Assembly (NCBI GenBank): GCA_025938055.1
Contig: JAICQC010000037.1
Span: 1-17,934, forward strand
DNA length: 17,934 nt
Direction: 5' to 3'
From: Anaerolineales bacterium
GTDB lineage: Bacteria; Chloroflexota; Anaerolineae; Anaerolineales; Villigracilaceae
A program made the position numbers and the translations under genes. Below, piece by piece: positions 1-6,720 of the stretch (position 1 is the stretch's first letter; each line of letters begins with the position of its first letter). The notes beneath the pieces were generated by a model. The model was not told the DNA's origin. It made no database searches and was given only the letters and a program-made list of their open reading frames with translations.

Positions 1-53
1 AAACGCGTTTGACGGGCAGCCCTATTTCTGACTGGCAGCCGAGGTGGGGACCG

Positions 54-79
54 TAGAGCAGAGAGTAGAGAATAGGGAG
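54..79 (+). repeat. Degenerate 7-nt tandem repeat (TAGAGAN type)
   Basis: The stretch reads TAGAGCA, five bases (GAGAG), then TAGAGAA and TAGGGAG directly abutting. The same 7-nt unit recurs beside the genes at 12566-12579 and, on the other strand, at 12710-12730, so it looks like a family of short heptamer repeats in intergenic DNA. The rest of 1-118 shows no gene or clear signal. Confidence 0.45.
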
Positions 80-118
80 GAGTATGAGCCCTGAAGGTAG
101 CAGGACGAAAGAGTTCAT

Positions 119-218
119 GTCGCTCTGAGAGAGTGGCGTGCAAGCGCCACGACTGAAGAGTCTAGCTCGTCGTAGTAGAGATTCTTTGCTTCCCGCGCAG
201 CGGGTCGCTCAAAATGAC
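119..218. repeat. Imperfect palindromic intergenic repeat with two internal hairpins
   Basis: The left arm begins GTCGCTCTGAG and later carries GACTGAAGAGTCT. The right arm reads AGAGATTCTTTGC and ends GGTCGCTCAAAATGAC, roughly the reverse complement of the left. Each arm folds locally: GTGGCG (133-138) pairs perfectly with CGCCAC (145-150), and CCCGC (192-196) with GCGGG (200-204). The pattern resembles the dispersed GTCATTCTGAGCG...GAAGAATCT palindromes known from many bacterial genomes (recognised from memory, not searched). It lies just downstream of the lipoprotein gene ending at 225. No U-tract follows on the minus strand, so it is not a classical terminator. Confidence 0.5.
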
Positions 219-224
219 GAGGAA

Positions 225-1211
225 TTAAGGTCCTCCCATCACCACCGTCCAATAGCCTCCATAGGCGCTGAATTTCGAAAAGACATAGCCTACGCCGATC
301 TCGGTGACGCGGGAATTGAGCACAGCGCTCCAGTCTTTCGGTTCGATCTTCCATTGGTTCATGGCGTCTTGCGGGAGTCCGATGGCGAGGTTTTCCAGAT
401 AATAAGGTTGGGTATATCCCGCGTCTGTTACTCGGTCGCCGGTCCAGGAGCCGTCTGAGCCACTGTGCTTCATGAAGTTACTGCAAGCCATGTCCAGGCT
501 GTGCCTGCGCGCGGCTTCGGTCAGATCCTCATTAACGATGAGCGCTTCACGACCCACTTCGGCGCGCGCCTGGTTGATGAGATCGACCAGCGTCTGCACA
601 TATTCCGGGTTTTCGGTGTACGTGCAGTTGCCAATCGTTTGCTCCGAAGCAGACGGCATTTCTTCGCCAACGACGATCTTCACCCAGAAGGTCGGCTCCG
701 TGCCGAGTGGCACGACATCGCCTTCCGCGTTCCTCAACTCAAAATTGCCTGTATACGCGCCATCCTCCGACGGCGCAGTAAGATTAATCGAAACATCCAC
801 CGTGGAACTTACTTCGGTCTCAGCCACAGGGACTTCATCAGGCGCGTCCATTTGGTCGCCGGAGACGAAGGCGATGCTGTATCCGGTCCATGTGCAGCTT
901 CCAGTGTTTTGCAGTTTCCACGTCTTGGTGAATTCCTCCCCGGCTTCGATGCGTGTGTTGTCCGGCACCGTCACATCTTCGACAAACACCGCCGCGTCCC
1001 TGCAGGATGGTGTCGGGGTGGGATCTGACGGATTTAATGTCGGTGAGGCAGTTGGTGAGATGTCTGTTGGAAGGGTCAACCCGCGCTGTGTTGGCGGAAG
1101 AGTCGAAGTGACAAAAACAATTGGCGCGTCGGTCGGCGTCTCTCCTGAAACCTGAACGCAGGCGGTCAAGAGACAAAGGAGAAACAAAGTGAGGATTATT
1201 TTCTTGATCAT
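225..1211 (-). CDS. NBR1-Ig / CAP-domain lipoprotein, paralogue 1 (atypical active site)
   Basis: Predicted secreted lipoprotein of 328 residues. A basic and hydrophobic signal ends in the lipobox LTAC, with Cys18 as the lipidated residue. A Thr/Pro-rich linker (about 25-69) follows, then an Ig-like domain of the NBR1 type (about 70-182; FTKTWKLQNTGSCTW core, Cys70 and Cys106) and a CAP/SCP domain (about 205-328). CAP proteins bind sterols, lipids or other partners, and the bacterial roles are mostly unknown. His249 (MKHSGSDG) and Glu273 (LENLAIG) fit the CAP site, but the second His, present in both neighbouring paralogues, is Asp293 here. Its ATG lies 5 nt past the stop of the upstream paralogue with no Shine-Dalgarno, so it is probably co-transcribed and coupled. 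Domain calls are strong; the function is unknown. Confidence 0.9.
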   Translation of the reverse strand: MIKKIILTLFLLCLLTACVQVSGETPTDAPIVFVTSTLPPTQRGLTLPTDISPTASPTLNPSDPTPTPSCRDAAVFVEDVTVPDNTRIEAGEEFTKTWKLQNTGSCTWTGYSIAFVSGDQMDAPDEVPVAETEVSSTVDVSINLTAPSEDGAYTGNFELRNAEGDVVPLGTEPTFWVKIVVGEEMPSASEQTIGNCTYTENPEYVQTLVDLINQARAEVGREALIVNEDLTEAARRHSLDMACSNFMKHSGSDGSWTGDRVTDAGYTQPYYLENLAIGLPQDAMNQWKIEPKDWSAVLNSRVTEIGVGYVFSKFSAYGGYWTVVMGGP

Positions 1212-1216
1212 TTATT

Positions 1217-2290
1217 TTACGGGCTGGCAAAGACGACCGTGTAATAACCTCCAGCAGATGTGCCCTGGATGTAGGCGTAGCCCACACCCAACTCAACGAC
1301 GCTGGGATTCAAAATTTCGTCGCGGTGGATCTGGTCATTCATCCACCACTCGAAGGCAGTTTGCGGATAACCACTGCCATAGATAATCTCGGAAGAACGC
1401 GATGCCGCGTACCCTGCTGCGGCTACACGTTGACTGGGGGAGGAACCATCCGAGCCACTGTGACTGATCAGTCCGTGGCATGCCATGTCCACGCTGTGTC
1501 CCTGCGCAGCGGCAGTCAATGCGGCATTGACTGTTAGAGCAGGCAAGCCCGCTTCGGTACGAGCGCTATTGATCAGATTGACAAGTTCGGTCTGGTAGGA
1601 GGAACTGGATGAGTAACTGCAACTGGCGGGTCCTTCCACTCTTACGGTGGGTACGCCACTGATCGGTGTGAAAGCGGGTGGATTGACCACCACAGGTGGA
1701 GCATCGCCGATCAAGATACGGACCCAGAAGGTGCTTTCGATCCCAATGGGTAGCGTCTCTCCATTTGCCTTTCTCAGTTCATAGAAGCCCGTGTAGGATC
1801 CGTCTGCGGAAGGGGAAGTCAGTTGAACAGAGACATCCACAGTTGTGCCCGGCTCGGTCTCCGCTACAGGTGCCGTATCCGGAGATGCCATCCGGTCGCC
1901 TGCAACAAATGCGATTGTATAGCCACTCCATCTGCATTTTCCATTGTTCATGAAGCGCCATGTCTTGGTGAACGCTTGCCCGGGCGTCATCTGGGTGTCA
2001 TCGGGCACGGTCACGTCCGCGATCATCAATGCACTGTCCTGGCAGGCGCCGGAGGAAAGGGCTGTGCTGTCGCCTACCGCCGTGCCGGGTGTGCCAGGGG
2101 TGGTAGTGGTGGAGGCGTCCGGGGTACCCGTGGATGGAGTAGCTGTCGGCAAAGCCAGGCCGGGTCGAGTAGGCGGCAGGGTGGAGGTCACGAAAAGAGG
2201 CGCGGTGGGAATTGCAGTCTCCTGGGAGACTTTAATGCAGGCGCCCAGGCTCAGGCTTGTAATGAGCAGCAAAATCCAGATCTTCTTCAT
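1217..2290 (-). CDS. NBR1-Ig / CAP-domain lipoprotein, paralogue 2
   Basis: Lipoprotein of 357 residues. The reading frame is open to 2368, but the signal peptide MKKIWILLLITSLSLGAC begins at 2290, so that ATG is chosen. Cys18 is the lipidation site. After a Thr/Pro/Gly-rich linker come an NBR1-like Ig domain (about 83-195; Cys83 and Cys119), a Pro-rich spacer, and a CAP domain (about 232-357) with His277, Glu301 and His322 (QIHRDEIL) in the expected places. Cys224 and Cys271 form a second conserved pair, as expected for an exported protein. The juxtamembrane segment FVTSTLPPT is nearly identical to paralogue 1, which points to recent duplication. A TAGAAT box lies 7 nt before the ATG and there is no Shine-Dalgarno. 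The precise ligand or substrate is unknown. Confidence 0.9.
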   Translation of the reverse strand: MKKIWILLLITSLSLGACIKVSQETAIPTAPLFVTSTLPPTRPGLALPTATPSTGTPDASTTTTPGTPGTAVGDSTALSSGACQDSALMIADVTVPDDTQMTPGQAFTKTWRFMNNGKCRWSGYTIAFVAGDRMASPDTAPVAETEPGTTVDVSVQLTSPSADGSYTGFYELRKANGETLPIGIESTFWVRILIGDAPPVVVNPPAFTPISGVPTVRVEGPASCSYSSSSSYQTELVNLINSARTEAGLPALTVNAALTAAAQGHSVDMACHGLISHSGSDGSSPSQRVAAAGYAASRSSEIIYGSGYPQTAFEWWMNDQIHRDEILNPSVVELGVGYAYIQGTSAGGYYTVVFASP

Positions 2291-2297
2291 GGCGGGG

Positions 2298-2303
2298 ATT
2301 CTA
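2298..2303 (-). promoter_or_regulatory. Putative -10 box (TAGAAT) giving a near-leaderless transcript
   Basis: TAGAAT on the minus strand matches TATAAT at five of six positions and ends 7 nt before the ATG at 2290, so transcription would begin at or next to the start codon. The gene has no Shine-Dalgarno. No convincing -35 hexamer is seen 16-18 nt upstream, so this is a candidate only. Confidence 0.35.
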
Positions 2304-2411
2304 CTTGGGAAATAGTACGGAGTACCGCACAATTTGCTTAAATCCAGATTTGAATTTCGATCTGCCATTCGTGTGAAAGTTTACTATTTAGGAGAGGACG
2401 GCAAAAAATAC

Positions 2412-2441
2412 CGTCCCAAAGACAGATACGTCTTTGGGACG
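2412..2441 (-). terminator. Rho-independent terminator after CAP paralogue 3
   Basis: A perfect 12-bp stem (CGTCCCAAAGAC pairing with GTCTTTGGGACG) has a 6-nt loop. On the minus strand it is followed by TATTTTTTG at 2402-2410. It starts 19 nt after the stop codon of the gene ending at 2461, so it terminates that transcript and separates paralogue 3 from paralogues 2 and 1. Confidence 0.85.
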
Positions 2442-2460
2442 ATTATGAGCATCCCGAGGG

Positions 2461-3615
2461 CTACGGTCTGGCAAAGACCAGGACGTAATATCCGTAATTG
2501 TCGAAAAAGGAATATCCCACGCCGATCTCGGTGAACGTGGTGCTCAGCAGGTTCTGCCCGTGGCGGATGTCCGTCCTGTCGTTGATCCACCAGTTGACCG
2601 CTCCCTGCCCGTTCAGGGGTGGGTTATTCCCATTGACGTTCTCGGAGACGGACCTGGCAATATAGTCTGTATCCGCAACCCGCGTCTGGGGTGTGGAGCC
2701 GTCTGTTCCGGTATGGACGTAGATATTATGGCATGCCATATCGTTGGCATGTCTCTGCGCGGCTTCGGCAAGTTTGGCGTTGACCGTGTATGCAGGCAAG
2801 CCGTTCCGGGCACGATGGGCATTCACGGCAGTGATCACTTCGGTTAATTTCGACCGGTCAGTGGTGAACGCGCAGGCTCCGGCGCTGGAAGCAGATGCGC
2901 CCTCTGTGGGGGTAGGACCGGTTGCCGTCGCGACAACGGTCCCAGACCCGGTCGCTGTGACCGCTGCTCCCAGGGGAGTTTGCGTGGCGGCGACCGTAGC
3001 GGCGGTGGTCACTGTGACGTTGATGATCACCCACAGCCGGGAATCGTCAGCGATTTTCATGATCAGTCCTGCCGGGTTCTTGATCACAAAATTGCCGCGG
3101 TGCGTCCCGGTGGCGTTGGGCGCGACCAGGTCCACCGAAATATCCAGGATCTCGCCCGGGTAGGTGACGCCGAGCGGCACCGAAGCGGGCGCGCCCAGGG
3201 TTTCGTCGGAATAATGGCTGAGCGTGTAATCCGGTCCCCAGACGCATGTGCCATTGTTGCTGACGCGCCAGGTCTTGGTGAAGGTGGTGGCTCCGGCAAC
3301 ATTGGTGTTATCCGGGATGGTCACATCGGTGACGAATAAGGCGCTGTTCGTGCAATCGGGCGGATTGGTCGGGATAGGCGTGCCAACCGTCGGCGTAGCG
3401 GTGGGCAGCGTGGCAGAGGTCTCGGTGATCGCGACTTCCGTTGACGGTGTTGCCAGCGTTTCTGTTACGGGAGGGGTGTCTGTGGGCGCAGCGGGCGATG
3501 TCGCGACCGGGGCTTCGCTTGCCGTCGGCGTGACGTTTTCCGCGGGTGCGGCTCCGTTGCAAGCAGATAAGGCGAGCGCGAGCAATGTGGTAACGGTGAA
3601 TAGTTTCTTGATCAT
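2461..3615 (-). CDS. NBR1-Ig / CAP-domain lipoprotein, paralogue 3
   Basis: Lipoprotein of 384 residues. The ATG at 3615 is chosen because AAGGAGG lies 6 nt upstream and a signal peptide ending in LSAC (Cys19) follows; the frame is open further upstream to 3648. A long Thr/Pro/Ala linker (about 20-87) leads to an NBR1-like Ig domain (about 88-200; Cys88, Cys124), a second Thr/Ala/Gly-rich linker (about 201-247) and a CAP domain (about 253-384). His301, Glu325 and His352 (IRHGQNLL) occupy the CAP site, with three extra residues before His352. Cys248 and Cys295 match the second Cys pair of the paralogues. It is the most diverged of the three and has its own ribosome site and terminator. The function is unknown beyond cell-surface localisation. 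Confidence 0.9.
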   Translation of the reverse strand: MIKKLFTVTTLLALALSACNGAAPAENVTPTASEAPVATSPAAPTDTPPVTETLATPSTEVAITETSATLPTATPTVGTPIPTNPPDCTNSALFVTDVTIPDNTNVAGATTFTKTWRVSNNGTCVWGPDYTLSHYSDETLGAPASVPLGVTYPGEILDISVDLVAPNATGTHRGNFVIKNPAGLIMKIADDSRLWVIINVTVTTAATVAATQTPLGAAVTATGSGTVVATATGPTPTEGASASSAGACAFTTDRSKLTEVITAVNAHRARNGLPAYTVNAKLAEAAQRHANDMACHNIYVHTGTDGSTPQTRVADTDYIARSVSENVNGNNPPLNGQGAVNWWINDRTDIRHGQNLLSTTFTEIGVGYSFFDNYGYYVLVFARP

Positions 3616-3621
3616 CCTCAG

Positions 3622-3628
3622 CCTCCTT
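3622..3628 (-). promoter_or_regulatory. Shine-Dalgarno AAGGAGG fixing the start at 3615
   Basis: A full-length anti-16S match sits 6 nt before the ATG. It excludes the in-frame upstream start at 3648. Confidence 0.8.
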
Positions 3629-3678
3629 GAATACCCTTTTGAACCCAATTGATTTATCTGCTGTGGCTTGATTACTTT

Positions 3679-6015
3679 TCAGAACATGATCATCTGCGAT
3701 TTGGATCTTTCCAGCGGATCGCCCGCGACCTGTTCGTCAAACGTTTCTCGCGTTAACACCGGAAGTTCGATAAGTGTGCGCAACAAACGATATTTTACAA
3801 CCTGAACGGCTTTTACGCGAGCCGCGAGCGACGGGTCGCGTTGTGTTTTGTAGACAGCCAGCGCAGCTCGTCCGCCGGGGATGACGATCACCGTTTGCCC
3901 GGGTGGATAGGTTGTTTCAACAAGCGCCCGCCCAAGGAGCGCCGAGGCAAGGATATAAAAAGTACGCTCGACGCTTCCATTCTGTTCCCAGAGAAAATGC
4001 CTGTCCTGCCTGCGTGCGGAATATCCCAGCCGCTCCCCGAGACTTTCGATCAAACTGCCGACCCGATCCAGTTCCGCGCGGCGCGCGGAGGCAAGGTCTT
4101 CTGCGCGTAATTTCCACGCCCCACTGTCTTTTGTCGCGTACGAGCTGAGGACGGCATAGATCATGCCCTGTGAGGGAGTCAGCAGCCCCGGAAGACGAGG
4201 ATAAAGATCCTGTTCGACCTCCAGAAAAATGCTATCCGGATGCTGCTGCAGGAAGGTGACCACCGCGATCTCCACCCTGTCGGACAGCGATTCGCGCTCC
4301 TGAACATCGTTTTTTGCTTGTGCAAACGAAGCGCTCAAGCCCCACAATCCAGTGTCCACACTCTCGCCGCTTGAATAGTGGACGAAGCGCGGGTCTTCCT
4401 CGAGTGCCGTTTGAAGGAGTGATTGCGTGCTGCGCAGTGCCTCGTCGAATTCCTGATCATTCTGCTTGAGCGCATGCGACTCTGCAAGCGCGATCAGCCC
4501 CGCAGCATGAACGTGTAAATAACTGGCAGGTTCGCCGCGTTCGAGGAGGTGTGCCTGGATCGCTCCTCTCACATCATCAACGCTGGCTGTGTTTGTTTGC
4601 CTCTTTAAATGTTCACCGGATGTCCATAGTAATTGAATGGGATCATGTTCCGTCCGTAGGGCCAGCGACCGCAAATCCAGCCCTGCAGCGCTGGCGGCGG
4701 TCAGCGCGGAGGTGAGGGAGGTGGGTTCCGGCTCGGAGAGCAGCGCAAAGAATGGCGTGCCAAGGTGCAGCATGTCGAAAAGGTGTGTGAAGGTGGCATG
4801 CAGCGCGGTGGCATTCCATGCCCAGTCATAACGGCGGCGGCGCAGGGCTGGCTTATAGGGTTCCACTGCATCACGGCCCCACAGCCATCCTGCCCACAAC
4901 GCGGAGAGAGTCCAAAAAGCCTGGTTGGGACGCGGCAGCGAACCGATCACTGCCTTGATGGGAATGTCCTTCTTTTTGGCTTCCTCCGCGAGGTCTTTCA
5001 GGCGGCCCTCAAAGATGCAGATACCGCCGCTTTCAGGGGGATGAGCGGGCCAAGCCTTCATGAGGACGCCTACACCTGTTTCCGTCCATTGGTTGAGTGC
5101 ACGCTCGAGCTGGGTCCACAAGTTGTATTCGCGGAACTGGTTTGGGACGTTGAGTTGTTTGGGGCGCCGCCGCTGGGTGGGATAGTCCCATAACGTGTTG
5201 CCCGCATCACAGGCGACGAGGACCAGGGCAATCAGTGCGCGGCGTCGCTCCGGGGTGAGGTTCAAACTGTCCAGGCGGTTGATGACGGTCGTCAAAAAAT
5301 ACAGCGGGCGCGGCAGGTAATGTTCGATCGCTTCTTCGGCGTAGACGCGGTCTTCATCCTCCAGAGCAGCGACCCTCTCAAAGGCGCGCGAGCGGTGTAA
5401 AGAATCCGTGGCGGCGATCTTTTTGGCTTTCTCTATGTCCAGTGGGTTTGCTTCGCGCTCGCCAGAATCTTCACAATGGGGGCAGGTGTAAATGCGCGCA
5501 TAGGGGACATCTTCTCCTTTGCGCCAGAGGAAGGAATCGGCGTAAATTTCATTGCCGCACTTTTCACAGGGGGTGAGATACAGAGATTGTAAATGCGCGC
5601 CGAGGCGTTCCTCTCCCTTTTTCGACGCCGCCAGGTCTGCCAGCGCGGCGTTGAAGTCTGTTTCCGGCACGGGACGCGCCGACATCTCCAGGAGAAAACG
5701 CGCGATCGGGTTATTCACGGTCACGAGCACACGATACCCTGCGCGCGCGGCTTCGAGCGCCAGCCGCGGAGAGAACCCAAACGGATCCAGCACCCAGCTC
5801 CCGGGCTTGTCCTGAGCTGCGTCGACACTTGCACCTGACGCACACCGTCCCGGCGGTTCGGTGCCGGGGAGTGCAGGTGAGGGCGGAGCGTGCGCGGGCA
5901 GCCAGGCAGCGATCACGCCCTCCTCCAGTGGAGGCATGAAGCGCGCCAGCGGACCCGGCTCTACGGGTCGCATCCCCGGAATATACGCTTGCGAATCCAT
6001 GACATAAGTATACAT
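3679..6015 (-). CDS. Zn-ribbon DNA-methylase-like protein lacking the catalytic DPPY motif
   Basis: Protein of 778 residues that I cannot assign to a named family. The layout recalls Zn-ribbon adenine-specific DNA methylases (COG1743 type): a SAM-binding motif I-like VLDPFG (75-80), then a Cys4 ribbon (Cys150, 153, 178, 181), a helical region, and a segment around 355-380 (VIGSLPRPNQAFWTLSALWA) where those enzymes carry DPPY. The catalytic motif is absent, so it may bind nucleic acid or SAM without methylating. Residues after about 450 are mostly helical and unrecognised. Residues 46-72 look like an inserted repeat. The start is ambiguous: ATG at 6015 or ATG at 6000, the latter preceded 6 nt upstream by TATACT; neither has a good Shine-Dalgarno. 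It lies 21-36 nt after the methyltransferase stop. The COG1743 relation is inferred by eye. Confidence 0.8.
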   Translation of the reverse strand: MYTYVMDSQAYIPGMRPVEPGPLARFMPPLEEGVIAAWLPAHAPPSPALPGTEPPGRCASGASVDAAQDKPGSWVLDPFGFSPRLALEAARAGYRVLVTVNNPIARFLLEMSARPVPETDFNAALADLAASKKGEERLGAHLQSLYLTPCEKCGNEIYADSFLWRKGEDVPYARIYTCPHCEDSGEREANPLDIEKAKKIAATDSLHRSRAFERVAALEDEDRVYAEEAIEHYLPRPLYFLTTVINRLDSLNLTPERRRALIALVLVACDAGNTLWDYPTQRRRPKQLNVPNQFREYNLWTQLERALNQWTETGVGVLMKAWPAHPPESGGICIFEGRLKDLAEEAKKKDIPIKAVIGSLPRPNQAFWTLSALWAGWLWGRDAVEPYKPALRRRRYDWAWNATALHATFTHLFDMLHLGTPFFALLSEPEPTSLTSALTAASAAGLDLRSLALRTEHDPIQLLWTSGEHLKRQTNTASVDDVRGAIQAHLLERGEPASYLHVHAAGLIALAESHALKQNDQEFDEALRSTQSLLQTALEEDPRFVHYSSGESVDTGLWGLSASFAQAKNDVQERESLSDRVEIAVVTFLQQHPDSIFLEVEQDLYPRLPGLLTPSQGMIYAVLSSYATKDSGAWKLRAEDLASARRAELDRVGSLIESLGERLGYSARRQDRHFLWEQNGSVERTFYILASALLGRALVETTYPPGQTVIVIPGGRAALAVYKTQRDPSLAARVKAVQVVKYRLLRTLIELPVLTRETFDEQVAGDPLERSKSQMIMF
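5808..5880. repeat. Palindromic repeat inserted in frame in the methylase-like gene
   Basis: Nested inverted repeats: CACCTG (5832-5837) pairs with CAGGTG (5874-5879), and inside it CCCGGC (5849-5854) pairs with GCCGGG (5863-5868) across an 8-nt loop. Next to it, GGCTTGTCCTGAGCTGCGTCGA resembles the common dispersed repeat CTTGTCCTGAGC...GTCGA. On the minus strand it is translated as a Gly/Pro/Ala-rich, Cys-containing stretch just before the SAM-binding motif, unlike the surrounding protein. Confidence 0.5.
6007..6012 (-). promoter_or_regulatory. Putative -10 box (TATACT) before the alternative start at 6000
   Basis: TATACT matches the -10 consensus at five of six positions and ends 6 nt before the in-frame ATG at 6000. 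If used, it gives a leaderless message starting at that ATG and excludes the ATG at 6015. No clear -35 is seen, and read-through from the upstream gene is equally possible. Confidence 0.3.
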
Positions 6016-6036
6016 CCCCGCTCAGCACTTCGGATG

Positions 6037-6720
6037 TTATTGCGCTTCTGCGACAAAGATTTCGAACAAGGGAATGGGCCAGTAAAGGGTTGCGACCTGC
6101 CGCACGCGTGCGAGGCGAGAAAGTTCGCGCCTGATCTCCGCGGTGCCGCGCTCATGATATTCCCCCGAATACTCAGGACCTGCTAGTTTGCGTCCGAGCT
6201 TGTAAAAAGCGTTCTCTGTGGGACCCGAGACGAGCAATCGCCCGCCCGGCTTGAGGAGATGCAGCAGCTCGGAGAGCGTGCGGGGCAGATCATCCACATG
6301 CTCGAGGACGTCGAGCGCGTTGATCAGGTCGAAGGACTTCGGCGTCATTTGTGAAATAGGTACCCGGTTTGCATCCACTACCAGGACATTCCCTGCCAGC
6401 GGAATATATTTTTTCACACTCTCGAGAGGCGCCAGATCAATATCGGTTGCGGTCACCTGCTGACTGTGCCCTGCGAGAAAGGACAGCATCACGCCGCTGC
6501 CACAGCCGAAATCCAGTACCTTTTCATATGGCGCATAGTTTTCGATATAGTCCATCGCCGCGCGCAGCCTCTGCCAGAATAACCAGTTGATCAACGGGTT
6601 GGGATGGGAATAGGCAGGGAATCCTGCTTCATCCAACCTCCCGCGCTCAGAATCCTGCAGGACCCTGCGAATGGCTGAAAAGTAACGAGACTTGTATTCC
6701 TGAAAGTCTGACCATTTCAC
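6037..6720 (-). CDS. Class I SAM-dependent methyltransferase
   Basis: Protein of 227 residues with a Methyltransf_11-type Rossmann fold. Motif I is VLDFGCGSG (68-76), the acidic end of the second strand is ATDID, the post-motif is FDLINALDVLEHV, and a LLKPGGRLLVSGP strand follows. The substrate is not evident; relatives methylate small molecules, quinones, lipids or sugars. The GTG at 6720 is chosen because it overlaps the upstream deacetylase stop as GTGA, and a GGGG lies about 10 nt upstream. An in-frame ATG at 6747 would add nine residues but has no ribosome site. The overlap suggests translational coupling to the deacetylase lipoprotein, so a role in envelope glycan or lipid chemistry is possible but not shown. 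Confidence 0.85.
   Translation of the reverse strand: MKWSDFQEYKSRYFSAIRRVLQDSERGRLDEAGFPAYSHPNPLINWLFWQRLRAAMDYIENYAPYEKVLDFGCGSGVMLSFLAGHSQQVTATDIDLAPLESVKKYIPLAGNVLVVDANRVPISQMTPKSFDLINALDVLEHVDDLPRTLSELLHLLKPGGRLLVSGPTENAFYKLGRKLAGPEYSGEYHERGTAEIRRELSRLARVRQVATLYWPIPLFEIFVAEAQ

Noticed and set aside
192..204. The CCCGC/GCGGG hairpin as a terminator for the lipoprotein gene ending at 225
   Set aside because: The minus-strand sequence after the stem is AAGCAAAGAAT, not a U-tract; better explained as part of the palindromic repeat.
838..1296. Long open frames on the opposite strand or other frames across the CAP genes
   Set aside because: They overlap genes with clear signal peptides and domains, and their translations are Arg- or Cys-rich with no recognisable motif: shadow frames of GC-rich coding DNA.
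2396..2416. A second hairpin (GGACGG with CCGTCC) overlapping the terminator at 2412-2441, suggestive of antitermination
   Set aside because: On the minus strand it lies downstream of the terminator stem, so it would form after termination; no riboswitch-like leader precedes it.
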